Assembly (NCBI RefSeq): GCF_016785945.1
Contig: NZ_JAEMEF010000001.1
Coordinates: 1 to 64,000, forward strand
DNA: 64,000 bases
Direction of reading: 5' to 3'
Origin: Olleya sediminilitoris
GTDB taxonomy: Bacteria; Bacteroidota; Bacteroidia; Flavobacteriales; Flavobacteriaceae
The notes under the pieces are model-generated. The model was given only the letters and a program-made list of their open reading frames with translations, was not told the DNA's origin and searched no databases. This document shows, in pieces, positions 43,001 through 50,477 of the stretch (positions within the stretch are counted from its first letter, which is position 1; the number at the start of each line of letters is the position of its first letter). The position numbers were made by a program, and so were the translations under genes.

Positions 43001-43990
43001 AACACAACCACCTTCACCTCTTACATAATAGGTCGTACTTGGTGGTGTAGGCGTTACAATAACAGTTGATGAAGTTGTTGTAGCTACTAATGTTCCTCCA
43101 CAAGAACCTGTATAAACAGACCATTGTGTTGCATCATTTAAGTTTCCCGAAATACTAAGTAAAGCACTACCACCATCACATATAGTTGGAGGTGCTGATG
43201 TAATTGTTGGGATATCTGGCTCTACACAAGCAGCAACACAGGTTACAGATGGACTGTAACTAGTTGGTGTAATATCATATGCAGTAGTATTATTAAAACT
43301 CCAATTGCTACGATCGTTAATTTCTGCTAAAAGAAAGGTAGATGTTCCTGTTAATGTCCCTACATATTTTGCATTATCCTGTTCTGTAAGTGAAGTTACA
43401 AATAACGCTACACAATTAATACCATTTGATAATCCAGCTGGTAATCCAGAACCTGCAGTACCCAGAGGTCCTACAGACGAATCATTCCATAATGTAACTG
43501 GATCCAAAGCATTACTACCTCCATCATCACCATTAATTCCTGCAATAAAACTTGGTGTAGTTGCTGGCTCTGCGTTTGTTGCTTGGTAAGCTAATACTTG
43601 ATCACCACCTAATAGGTTCCAACCAGAACCACTATCAAGTGACAATGATCCACCACCAGTGATGGTGAATGTATCTACACCAGATTCTGTGATATAAACT
43701 ACTGTACCACATGATAAACCTGAACTTGGCGCAGTCCACCTAAGGTGACCTTCAGTTGTACCAGCCCATATATTTGAATCATCATTCCAGCCTTCTTCTG
43801 TAAAATATATAATTTCATTACCTGGTATATCGGTTAGTGATATAAAAGAAAAACTATGGTCAGCACCAGCGGTGGGACCTGAATCTGTATTATAGCCAAC
43901 AAAGGCAATATCTCCTACAGCTAATTGCGCAAAAGTATTAGAAATACATAGTATCCCTACAAAAGTTAAAAAAAGTAATAGTTTTTTCAT
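40049..43990 (-). CDS. Large T9SS-secreted protein with nine 82-residue repeats
   Basis: 1313 residues. Signal peptide ending SNTFA, an N-terminal region (about 22-240) with VGDIAFVGYNTDS and YFTEEGWNDD, then two Ig-like or PKD-like domains (about 250-420). Next come nine near-identical 82-residue repeats (about 423-1160), each starting ALPTVTFTAPSD-CIDAG and holding two conserved cysteines, in CIDAG and NGC. The type A T9SS sorting domain ends the protein (FAMYPNPSNNNVNI ... GLYLVKV ... KKLIIRK). It is likely a cell-surface adhesin; binding partner unknown. Third gene of a minus-strand operon after the binding-protein-like gene (37-base gap). Repeat number is likely to vary between strains. 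Confidence 0.88.
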   Translation of the reverse strand: MKKLLLFLTFVGILCISNTFAQLAVGDIAFVGYNTDSGPTAGADHSFSFISLTDIPGNEIIYFTEEGWNDDSNIWAGTTEGHLRWTAPSSGLSCGTVVYITESGVDTFTITGGGSLSLDSGSGWNLLGGDQVLAYQATNAEPATTPSFIAGINGDDGGSNALDPVTLWNDSSVGPLGTAGSGLPAGLSNGINCVALFVTSLTEQDNAKYVGTLTGTSTFLLAEINDRSNWSFNNTTAYDITPTSYSPSVTCVAACVEPDIPTITSAPPTICDGGSALLSISGNLNDATQWSVYTGSCGGTLVATTTSSTVIVTPTPPSTTYYVRGEGGCVTPGSCGSITITTTPIEDASFSYDASAYCVDGSDPTPTITGVSGGSFSSSGGLSINTNTGTIDVSASTPNTYTVQYKSPGFCYGTETVSVTIEALPTVTFTAPSDLCIDAGIQSGLGSGTATGGVYSGSGVTDDGNGMTYSFDPSVAGVGTHTITYTFTNANGCSNSASDDIEIFALPTVTFTAPSDVCIDAGIQSGLGSGTATGGVYSGSGVTDDGNGMTYSFDPAVAGVGTHTITYTFTNANGCSNSASDTIEVFALPIVTFTASSDVCIDAGVQSGLGSGTATGGVYSGLGVTDDGNGMTYSFDPSVSGVGIHTITYTFTNGNGCTNTASDTIEVFALPTVTFTAPSDLCIDAGIQSGLGSGTATGGVYSGSGVTDDGNGMTYSFDPSVAGVGTHTITYTFTNANGCTNTASDTIEVFALPTVTFTASSDVCIDAGVQSGLGSGTVTGGVYSGSGVTDDGNGMTYSFDPSVAGVGTHTITYTFTNANGCTNTASDDIEVFALPTVTFTASSDVCIDAGVQSGLGSGTATGGVYSGSGVTDDGNGMTYSFDPAVAGVGTHTITYTFTNANGCSNSASDTIEVFALPTVTFTAPSDVCIDAGIQSGLGSGTATGGVYSGSGVTDDGNGMTYSFDPAVAGVGTHTITYTFTNANGCSNFASDAIEVFALPTVAFTAPSDVCIDAGVQSGLGSGTATGGVYSGSGVTDDGNGMTYSFDPSVAGVGTHTITYTFTNANGCTNTASDTIEVFALPTVTFTAPSDVCIDAGVQSGLGSGTATGGVYSGSGVTDDGNGMTYSFDPSVAGVGTHTITYTFTNANGCTNTASDDVEVIEVDDTVSQVGVVLTANESGATYQWYECPNTLLTGETNQSYTPSVNGDYKVVITSGSCMVESICVTISSLDIETFESKPKFAMYPNPSNNNVNIKSPIGDTFEIVNLLGQTVKVFKVNANVEKTIYIGNLSDGLYLVKVLGDSNISAKKLIIRK
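40511..42724 (-). repeat. Nine tandem 246-base coding repeats
   Basis: Nine direct repeats of 246 bases within the gene at 40049-43990. Variants are mixed rather than graded: SNSASD, SNFASD and TNTASD types alternate along the array, as do DLCIDAGIQ, DVCIDAGIQ and DVCIDAGVQ. This mosaic pattern points to gene conversion or unequal crossing-over among units. Assembly from short reads would be unreliable here. Confidence 0.92.
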
Positions 43991-44027
43991 GGTTTAGTTT
44001 TTTATATTTTCTTTAATATACTGTTTT

Positions 44028-45125
44028 TTAGACACATAAATACGCATTATGCCATCCATTTTCTTCTGAAGTAATCGTAAGGTTTTTAAAATTTGAATTT
44101 AATATTTCTAAACAATTGTGTTTATAACTATTATTTTCCCAGGACAACTCCCATAAAAATTGTTTGTGAGATATTCTATGAGTTGAATCAAATAACAAAA
44201 CACCTCTTGGGCCTGTTATTTTTTCTTTAGAAAAGGAATTTTCATGATTTAAATAATTATTAATCAATAGTCCATTTTCAAAACCAAGCACAGAAAACAC
44301 ACTTGGTATTTTATTATATTTTTCATTATACAGTTTTACAAAAAACTCATTTTCTTTTGTTTCTAGTTCTTTAAACCAAGAAGACACACACTTAGTAGTG
44401 TTAAATACTTCAGGGAATTCGTTCAATATTTTATCATCTACAGTAAAAGGCAAGGTGTAAAGAGCTGTCGTCTTGTTAATTTTATTTTGCTGTAAATATT
44501 CTGCATGTTCTTTGGCATAAATCCCATTATAAAACGCGAAAATTGCATCAGGTTTTGTCTCTAATACAAATTGTTTCATTAATTCTGCTTCATTTTCTCT
44601 TGGATGTAATGGCGTAATAAAGTGTCCTGTGAATTCTGCTTTGTTATTTTCGTATAAAGTATCATGCAGTGCCTGTGTAAAGCCATAACCAGATTCATAA
44701 TAACATGTAGAAGTCATTATTCTGGAAAGACCACGACTAATCAAATGTCTTCCAAGAGCATTACATGCTTGGTATAAATCCAATGAATTACAAAAAATAT
44801 TTTTTCGTTTAGATAAATCTAAAGGCATTGTAGCTCCAAAATCAGCATATAAAAAAGGAAGCTCAGTACCTTCAACATAATCTAATATTTCTCCTAAGCC
44901 TCTATGTCCCAACAAACCTGTAATTAACACAACATCTTCTTGATATACCAATTTTTGAATAGCGTTAATTACCGTCTCTGCATTATCACCTAAACCAATA
45001 CCTTCAATACAGAAACTGTAATTAGAGCTAGGCATCATCAATTTTAATCCATCTACAAAGTCTTTGACCATGGTTGGATGTACTTTTGACTGAGGTAATA
45101 ATACTCCTATTTTTTTTTTATTCAT
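44028..45125 (-). CDS. Periplasmic-binding-fold protein without signal peptide
   Basis: 365 residues resembling type 1 periplasmic-binding / branched-chain amino-acid receptor proteins (LivK-like). It starts KKIGVLLPQSKVHPTMVKDFVDGLKL, has ITGLLGHRGL near residues 68-77 and a domain crossover near residue 120. Unlike transport receptors it lacks a signal peptide or lipobox, so it should stay in the cytoplasm, and no ABC permease or ATPase is nearby. Second gene of the collar-protein / binding-protein / repeat-protein operon. Ligand unknown; a small-molecule sensor is a guess. Confidence 0.75.
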   Translation of the reverse strand: MNKKKIGVLLPQSKVHPTMVKDFVDGLKLMMPSSNYSFCIEGIGLGDNAETVINAIQKLVYQEDVVLITGLLGHRGLGEILDYVEGTELPFLYADFGATMPLDLSKRKNIFCNSLDLYQACNALGRHLISRGLSRIMTSTCYYESGYGFTQALHDTLYENNKAEFTGHFITPLHPRENEAELMKQFVLETKPDAIFAFYNGIYAKEHAEYLQQNKINKTTALYTLPFTVDDKILNEFPEVFNTTKCVSSWFKELETKENEFFVKLYNEKYNKIPSVFSVLGFENGLLINNYLNHENSFSKEKITGPRGVLLFDSTHRISHKQFLWELSWENNSYKHNCLEILNSNFKNLTITSEENGWHNAYLCV

Positions 45126-45172
45126 ATATAAAGATATAAGGCTTGCGTTTTATAAGCCCGTGTTTTAATGAA

Positions 45173-45742
45173 TTAACTTCTTGAGGGGAAAATACCTACT
45201 TGAGCGATACAAACATTGATTCCTAAAAAAGGATTTCTTGATTGCATTGGTATATTATTACCACTTAGACTTGTAGTTCCTGAAATTACTACACCACCAA
45301 CTTTATCATTAGAAGTAGGATTTTCTTGATAAATACTTGGTGTTGATCCGCCTGTACTAAATCCGCTGGCTCCTCCATCACTTTCATTTATTTCTGCACC
45401 AGAAACATCAGTGGTATAAACATTTACATTTGCTGTACCGTTTATTAGAGCATGATTATGAGAAGGCATGTTAGCTTGTGTTATATACAATTGTTCTGCT
45501 CCACCTCGTTCACCCCAAGCTATACTTGAAAGTCCTGGTCCATGACCAATATGAACTATACTTCTTCCTCTTAAATCAGGTAATCCAAATGTTGTTCTTC
45601 CATCTCCTCCAAAGGTTGTTCCTATTAGTGAAAACAATGCTGTATTAGAAGAGATAGAAAGTAATTGTCCGTCACATTTTGCCCAACCACGTGGTGCAAA
45701 ATTAAATCCGAATGGTTGAATTTGGCCTATAAATGGTTCCAT
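45173..45742 (-). CDS. Phage tail collar domain protein (microcystin-dependent-protein-like)
   Basis: 189 residues. The collar domain occupies about residues 5-60: IGQIQPFGFNFAPRGWAKCDGQ ... TTFGLPDLRGR, as in phage tail fibres and bacterial MdpB-type proteins. The middle is Gly/Ser/Thr-rich and the C-terminus (NPFLGINVCIAQVGIFPSR) is the usual ending. No signal peptide and no other phage gene nearby. First gene of a three-gene operon with a leaderless binding-fold protein and a giant T9SS protein. Such proteins often occur as two or three tandem copies in Bacteroidota; here there is one. Confidence 0.88.
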   Translation of the reverse strand: MEPFIGQIQPFGFNFAPRGWAKCDGQLLSISSNTALFSLIGTTFGGDGRTTFGLPDLRGRSIVHIGHGPGLSSIAWGERGGAEQLYITQANMPSHNHALINGTANVNVYTTDVSGAEINESDGGASGFSTGGSTPSIYQENPTSNDKVGGVVISGTTSLSGNNIPMQSRNPFLGINVCIAQVGIFPSRS

Positions 45743-45950
45743 AAACTTTAGTTGTTTTAATGATTAATAATATATGTGAGTTTAATAAAATTGTTACTCT
45801 AACAAATCTATACCCAACAACCGTTTCTAATAAGCGTATAATCACTGTGTATTAAAACCACGTAAAAACACCTGATTTTAGTAATACGGTTTTTTATGTG
45901 AATTAGTATGACTAGATTTATGATATAATTAAACCAAAACATAAAAAACC

Positions 45951-46385
45951 ATGAGTAAAAATGAAGTAACACTAGAACACGCAAAAACTTGGGCTAAAAA
46001 ATGGCAAACAGAAAACCCAAAGCATTGCAAAGCTTTTTTAATGCCTACAGTAGATTTAATAGAAGCTTTTATTGAAATGAACGTTTTAGTAAAACAAGAA
46101 GATGGCAACTACAGCCTTCAAGATGTAGACTCTAGTAGCGTTCGTGCTTATATGGCAATTGACGAAAAGATTGAAGAAGGTTATGGAGAAAAACTACTAC
46201 TTGTTGGTACTAAAGTAGACTGCAAGGGTATCCATCGTGATATTATAGAAGACGAAAAACCTTCAGGTTGTGATGATGGTATTGTAGAAACTGCTGTAAA
46301 TGCATTAACAGGAAGTGGCGTTTTTGATTTTACCTCACCTTGTCCAAGTGATTGCGATATAAATAGTCCTTTATTCAATCCATAA
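45951..46385 (+). CDS. Hypothetical protein, 144 residues
   Basis: I do not recognise this family. No signal peptide or membrane segment. The first 90 residues look alpha-helical (EHAKTWAKKWQ, PTVDLIEAFIEMNVLVKQ). The last third has four cysteines (VDCKG, SGCDDG, PCPSDCD) that could bind a metal or form disulfides. The middle resembles a short regulatory or enzyme cap only loosely. It lies five bases before the membrane-protein gene of a two-component cluster and diverges from the collar operon, so it may act in the same pathway. Confidence 0.75.
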   Translation: MSKNEVTLEHAKTWAKKWQTENPKHCKAFLMPTVDLIEAFIEMNVLVKQEDGNYSLQDVDSSSVRAYMAIDEKIEEGYGEKLLLVGTKVDCKGIHRDIIEDEKPSGCDDGIVETAVNALTGSGVFDFTSPCPSDCDINSPLFNP

Positions 46386-46390
46386 ATTTA

Positions 46391-47029
46391 ATGAAATTAA
46401 TAAGTTCCCTATTTGAATACACTGGAATAGCAATACTATTTATTAATGCTATACTATTTTTTAAAAGCTATACTTCAAAAAAAAGTATGGCTTTTAAATA
46501 TTTTAGTATTTATTTAGGGACTTCTTTAGTTATTGTAGTAATCACCTCTACACTTTCATTTTTTTCAAAAGACAATCTTTATTTATCACACTTTTATTTT
46601 ATTGGACAATTTATTTTATTATCCTTATTTTACAAAGAGCTATTTAATTCAACTCAAAAGAAGATAGTTAATACTATTTTAATCTTAGTTTTATTAACTT
46701 TATCAATACAATATGCTAATAAACCTAATCTGTTCTTTAAATTTTTTGTTTTTGAAATTTTTATAACCTCTTTTCCTATAGTTATATATTCTATTATTCA
46801 CCTTTATAATTCAATAAGTAAAAAAGGAGCGTTTATCTACATAAATGCAGGAATTTTAATTTATTTAACAACTAGCACTTTAATATTCATTTTAGGCGAT
46901 TATTTATCTGAATATAACAATACAACAATTAAGAAGATTTGGTTGGTCAATAAAGTATTATATCTATTATATTTAATATTAATTTTTGTAGAATGGAAAA
47001 CAACATTATCGATGGACAAGAACAAGTAA
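46391..47029 (+). CDS. Multi-pass membrane protein preceding a NarL-type kinase
   Basis: 212 residues with about seven hydrophobic segments and short loops. It overlaps the downstream histidine-kinase gene by 37 bases and follows the 144-residue gene by five bases. The arrangement suggests it is the sensory membrane module of the kinase, which itself has only one membrane segment. Unrecognised family; I recall similar 7TM-like proteins before HisKA_3 kinases in flavobacteria. Confidence 0.75.
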   Translation: MKLISSLFEYTGIAILFINAILFFKSYTSKKSMAFKYFSIYLGTSLVIVVITSTLSFFSKDNLYLSHFYFIGQFILLSLFYKELFNSTQKKIVNTILILVLLTLSIQYANKPNLFFKFFVFEIFITSFPIVIYSIIHLYNSISKKGAFIYINAGILIYLTTSTLIFILGDYLSEYNNTTIKKIWLVNKVLYLLYLILIFVEWKTTLSMDKNK

Positions 47030-47796
47030 TAGTCGCTCTAGTCTATGGACTTATTTTTTTAGTTTTACTTACTACTGGCCTAATATTATTTTTCCATTAT
47101 TCTAGACAAAAAATCATTCAAAAAGAACTTGAAAAAGCTGATTTAAAACTTAAAAATCAACAAAAAATATTACAAACCTCTATAGCTATTCAAGAAAGAG
47201 AACGTAAACGTATTGCACAAGATCTACATGATGCTATCAGTTCTAAATTAAACATTGTAAGCTTGACAACAAACGTTTTACTTATAGATGAAACTATTAC
47301 CAAGAAACAAAAAACAGCCTTAGAGCAAATATTAAACATCACTACAGGAACCTTAGAAAGCTCACGTAAAATTGCACACGATTTATTACCTCCTATATTA
47401 AATGAATTTGGTCTAAAAGCTGCATTACAAGAACTGTTTGAAGACTTTTCTAAACACACTAAAATAGAAATTGAAGATAACGTTGAAACTTTAACTAGGC
47501 TATCAAAAAACAACCAATTACATGTATTTAGAATTGTCCAAGAACTTATTAATAATTCTATCAGACACGGTAAAGCAAATGAATTAGTGGTTTATATGGA
47601 ACAAAATGAAACAGGTTTTATAATACGTTATCAGGATAACGGAAAAGGATTTGATGTAAATAACATACATAAGAAACCTGGGATTGGTCTTCAAAATATT
47701 AAAAGTAGAGTTAAAATTTTAAAAGGAACTCTTAAAATAGAAAGCACACCCAATAACGGAAGTCAATTTATTATACGTTGTAATTATGAAAGATAA
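46993..47796 (+). CDS. NarL-type sensor histidine kinase (HisKA_3)
   Basis: 267 residues. One membrane segment (about 12-35), a coiled-coil linker (about 36-64), the HisKA_3 dimerisation domain with phospho-acceptor His79 in RERKRIAQDLHDAISSKL, and a HATPase domain with ELINNSIRHG and GKGFDV / GIGLQNIKSR. It overlaps both neighbours. It should pair with the LuxR-type regulator that begins ten bases before its end. Confidence 0.92.
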   Translation: MENNIIDGQEQVIVALVYGLIFLVLLTTGLILFFHYSRQKIIQKELEKADLKLKNQQKILQTSIAIQERERKRIAQDLHDAISSKLNIVSLTTNVLLIDETITKKQKTALEQILNITTGTLESSRKIAHDLLPPILNEFGLKAALQELFEDFSKHTKIEIEDNVETLTRLSKNNQLHVFRIVQELINNSIRHGKANELVVYMEQNETGFIIRYQDNGKGFDVNNIHKKPGIGLQNIKSRVKILKGTLKIESTPNNGSQFIIRCNYER

Positions 47797-48466
47797 AATA
47801 AAGATTGCATTAGCTGATGACGAACTTTTGTTTAGACAAGGTCTAAAAGCTATTTTAGAAACTAATGAAGCAATAGAAGTTCTTTTTGATGTTGAAAATG
47901 GAGAATTATTAATACAAGAATTACGTAATACTGAAACTTTACCCGAAATAGTAGTTACTGATCTTAAAATGCCAGAACTTAATGGTGTAGAAGTCACTAA
48001 ACTTATAAAAAAAGAATTTCCTGATATAAAGGTTATTGCGTTGACTAGTTATTTTAGCAAACCTTTTATTTTAAATATGATTTCTATAGGTGCAGTTGCG
48101 TATTTAGCAAAAAACAGCACACCGACATTAATGATAAAAACCATTAAAGAAGTCGCAGCTAAAGGGTTTTACTATGACAACCAAGTCCTACAATATATAC
48201 ATGAAAGTATTGCAAATCCAGTTGACAAAAAGGTAAAATCTAGTTTTGACACCAACTATTTTACAAAACGTGAAACAGAAGTTTTAACTCTAATATGCAA
48301 ACAATTGACAACTAGTGATATTGCCGAAAAACTATTTATCAGTCCACGAACTGTTGAAGGACATCGTAACAATTTGTTGTTAAAAACAGAGTCTAAAAAC
48401 GTTGCAGGATTAGTTATATATGCTCTAAAAAACAAATTGGTTTCTTTAGAAAATGACTCATTCTAA
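47786..48466 (+). CDS. NarL/LuxR-family response regulator
   Basis: 226 residues. Receiver domain with Asp11-Asp12 and phospho-acceptor Asp59 (VVTDLKMPELNG), Thr in ALTSY and Lys in LAKNS. C-terminal LuxR helix-turn-helix: FTKRETEVLTLICKQLTTSDIAEKLFISPRTVEGHRNNLLLK. Overlaps the kinase gene by 11 bases. Targets unknown; the divergently transcribed collar operon is a plausible one because the cluster lies next to it. Confidence 0.93.
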   Translation: MKDKIKIALADDELLFRQGLKAILETNEAIEVLFDVENGELLIQELRNTETLPEIVVTDLKMPELNGVEVTKLIKKEFPDIKVIALTSYFSKPFILNMISIGAVAYLAKNSTPTLMIKTIKEVAAKGFYYDNQVLQYIHESIANPVDKKVKSSFDTNYFTKRETEVLTLICKQLTTSDIAEKLFISPRTVEGHRNNLLLKTESKNVAGLVIYALKNKLVSLENDSF

Positions 48467-48474
48467 AAAAAACA

Positions 48475-48507
48475 AAAAGCGCTTTGAATTTAATTCAAAA
48501 CGCTTTA
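48475..48507. terminator. Terminator between the response regulator and the Bax-inhibitor-like gene
   Basis: AAAGCGCTTTGAATT and AATTCAAAACGCTTT pair with one mismatch around a short loop, between convergent genes. T residues follow on the plus strand weakly and on the minus strand strongly. Confidence 0.75.
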
Positions 48508-48534
48508 ACATTTAATCTTTTATTAAAACAGTGA

Positions 48535-49248
48535 TTAGTCTCTTGACATAAAAATTCTAAGAATATACCAAAATAATAGCATTAACGATGCAAACAAACC
48601 TAAAGCTGCAGGTATATAATCGTCAGTAGAATATTTATTTACAATTTGAGACGTTTGATAAAGTATAGAGCCAGCAGCTAGTACACACATCGCACCAGAA
48701 AACCATAAACCTAGGTCAAACCCAAAAATTGTTCCTGCAATAATTAACCCTAAAGCAATAAAAAAACCGATAGTTAATCCTGCTTTTAAAAACGAAAAAT
48801 CTTTATTTGTTAACATAACCACAGCTGTTAATCCTGTAAATAAGGCTAAAGTTACTAGTGCTGCTTGTTGTAATATTTCTGCTCCAGAATCCATGTAAAA
48901 CGCTGCAATATAAATCATAGGCACAAAAATAACAGCTTGCGCTAATATGTATATTCCGTAGGCTAAATATTGTTTATTCTTATCAGCTGTTTTCATAGCT
49001 GTACTTTCTGCGTAAGTTGTAATTAGCATAAATCCTCCTAATAGTAATAGCCATTTGTAGCCTTGCGTCATTGACAACATAAACTCTACTAAAGCATCAC
49101 TTTGTAATAATAAATATTCAAATAACACAAATGCTAAAACGCCTCCAGCAACGTGACCGTAAGTTTTTTTATAAAATGCAGTTCTATCTGCGTCAGAAGC
49201 CATAGTTAAATGCGTTCCGCCTTGATAATTTTCTAAATTATTGTCCAT
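48535..49248 (-). CDS. Bax inhibitor-1/YccA family membrane protein
   Basis: 237 residues. A polar N-terminus of about 30 residues precedes seven membrane segments. The family signature is seen in FYKKTYGHVAGGVLAFVLFEYL and in the last segments ending LLFWYILRIFMSRD. Bacterial members are inner-membrane proteins that may leak Ca2+/H+ or modulate FtsH; function here is unproven. A TACATTTG box lies 28 bases upstream. Confidence 0.9.
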   Translation of the reverse strand: MDNNLENYQGGTHLTMASDADRTAFYKKTYGHVAGGVLAFVLFEYLLLQSDALVEFMLSMTQGYKWLLLLGGFMLITTYAESTAMKTADKNKQYLAYGIYILAQAVIFVPMIYIAAFYMDSGAEILQQAALVTLALFTGLTAVVMLTNKDFSFLKAGLTIGFFIALGLIIAGTIFGFDLGLWFSGAMCVLAAGSILYQTSQIVNKYSTDDYIPAALGLFASLMLLFWYILRIFMSRD

Positions 49249-49275
49249 AAATTATTGATAGTTTAATTGGTTACT

Positions 49276-49283
49276 CAAATGTA
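49276..49283 (-). promoter_or_regulatory. -7 box of the Bax-inhibitor-like gene
   Basis: TACATTTG on the minus strand, a full TAnnTTTG match, 27 bases before the start. It begins where the terminator of the upstream gene ends. Confidence 0.6.
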
Positions 49284-49319
49284 AAAAAAGAAACCTAATA
49301 ATTTTACTTATTAGGTTTA
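49283..49319 (-). terminator. Intrinsic terminator of the metallopeptidase gene
   Basis: AAACCTAATAA and TTATTAGGTTT form an 11-base stem. On the minus strand the hairpin is followed by C and seven T, eight bases after the stop at 49327. Confidence 0.85.
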
Positions 49320-49326
49320 ATATATT

Positions 49327-50037
49327 TTAGTCTCTGTTTACTAAAATTTGCATAGCCCAATATAATAAAGAAGCTAATGCACCAATTGCAGCAACCAAAT
49401 AAGTTCTGGCTGCCCATTTTAAAGCATCTTGAGACCCTTTATACTCATCTGGAGTCACTATATTTTTTGCTTTAAGCCAAGCTAAAGCTCTATTACTAGC
49501 ATCATACTCTACTGGTAAGGTTATAAAACTAAATAAGGTTGCAAACCCCATCATTACTAATCCTGCAATTGCAACGTAAAATCCACCAGCACCTAAAATA
49601 TTAGATGCCATTAAAGCAATACCTCCAATAATTACCCATTGGGACATACTAGATGTAACTTGTACTACAGGCACTAATTTAGATCGCATAGTTAAATAAC
49701 TATAAGCTGTAGCATGTTGTACAGCATGTCCAACCTCATGCGCTGCTACTGCAGCTGCAGCTGCATTGGCATGATTATAAACAACCTCACTTAAATTAAC
49801 CGTTTTGTTTGTTGGATTGTAATGATCTGTTAATTGTCCTTTTACAGAAATCACTTTTACATCTCTTATTCCATTATCAGACAACATTTTTTCGGCAATT
49901 TCTTTACCAGTCATCCCATTACGCAAGTGTACTTTAGAATAAAATGCAAACTTACTTTTTAGCTTATTGCTTACAATGCCACTAATTATACCTATCACAC
50001 CAATTAAAATGTAATATCCCATATATCCTGAAAACAT
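49327..50037 (-). CDS. YugP-type zinc metallopeptidase, membrane-bound
   Basis: 236 residues. Active-site HEVGH (AAAVAAHEVGHAVQHA) near residue 105, two zinc His plus catalytic Glu, flanked by an N-terminal membrane segment and three C-terminal ones. It fits the YugP / DUF peptidase family of membrane zinc proteases. I start it at 50037 (MFSGYMGYY); a longer frame to 50097 translates AT-rich upstream DNA. Substrate unknown. Confidence 0.9.
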   Translation of the reverse strand: MFSGYMGYYILIGVIGIISGIVSNKLKSKFAFYSKVHLRNGMTGKEIAEKMLSDNGIRDVKVISVKGQLTDHYNPTNKTVNLSEVVYNHANAAAAAVAAHEVGHAVQHATAYSYLTMRSKLVPVVQVTSSMSQWVIIGGIALMASNILGAGGFYVAIAGLVMMGFATLFSFITLPVEYDASNRALAWLKAKNIVTPDEYKGSQDALKWAARTYLVAAIGALASLLYWAMQILVNRD

Positions 50038-50117
50038 ATTCTTTATTTTTAAATTAACAATATAAATATAACAAAAAGTGAGCCAATGTAACAGCAAGCT
50101 ATTTTGTCAGTAAACAC

Positions 50118-50477
50118 TTAAAAATGATAAAATGCATTTTTTAGATGTTCGATACTAAATTGATTATTTTCTTTAATAATAGCAATAATATCAAAACGAA
50201 TTTCTACATCTAAGCCATTTGTTGTCACATATTGATTCACAGCTTTTACTAAACGTTGTATCTGTTTAGGTTTAACGAAATCTTGTGGATTACCAAAATT
50301 AGTGGTTGATCGTGTTTTGACTTCAATAATTGCTAAAACATCCTTTTTTTTAGCTATTATATCAACTTCTGCTTTAGCAAAACGATAGTTAAGGTCTACA
50401 ATATCATAGTTGTTTTCCATCAAAAAATCAACTGCTAATTGCTCTCCTTTTTTACCAAGTTCGTTATGACTAGCCAT
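50118..50477 (-). CDS. YraN family protein (UPF0102, endonuclease-like)
   Basis: 119 residues. The nuclease-like fold is marked by GEQLAVDFL, EVDIIAKKKDVLAIIEVKTRS, where Glu, Asp and Glu-x-Lys match a PD-(D/E)xK active site. YraN proteins are Holliday-junction-resolvase-like; activity in cells is not settled. Its ATG overlaps the stop of the LD-carboxypeptidase gene by one base (TAATG at 50475-50479), so the two are coupled. Confidence 0.9.
   Translation of the reverse strand: MASHNELGKKGEQLAVDFLMENNYDIVDLNYRFAKAEVDIIAKKKDVLAIIEVKTRSTTNFGNPQDFVKPKQIQRLVKAVNQYVTTNGLDVEIRFDIIAIIKENNQFSIEHLKNAFYHF

Noticed and set aside
45173-45742. Prophage or tailocin remnant because of a tail collar domain
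   Set aside because: No capsid, sheath, baseplate, integrase or lysis gene lies nearby; collar-type proteins occur alone in many Bacteroidota.
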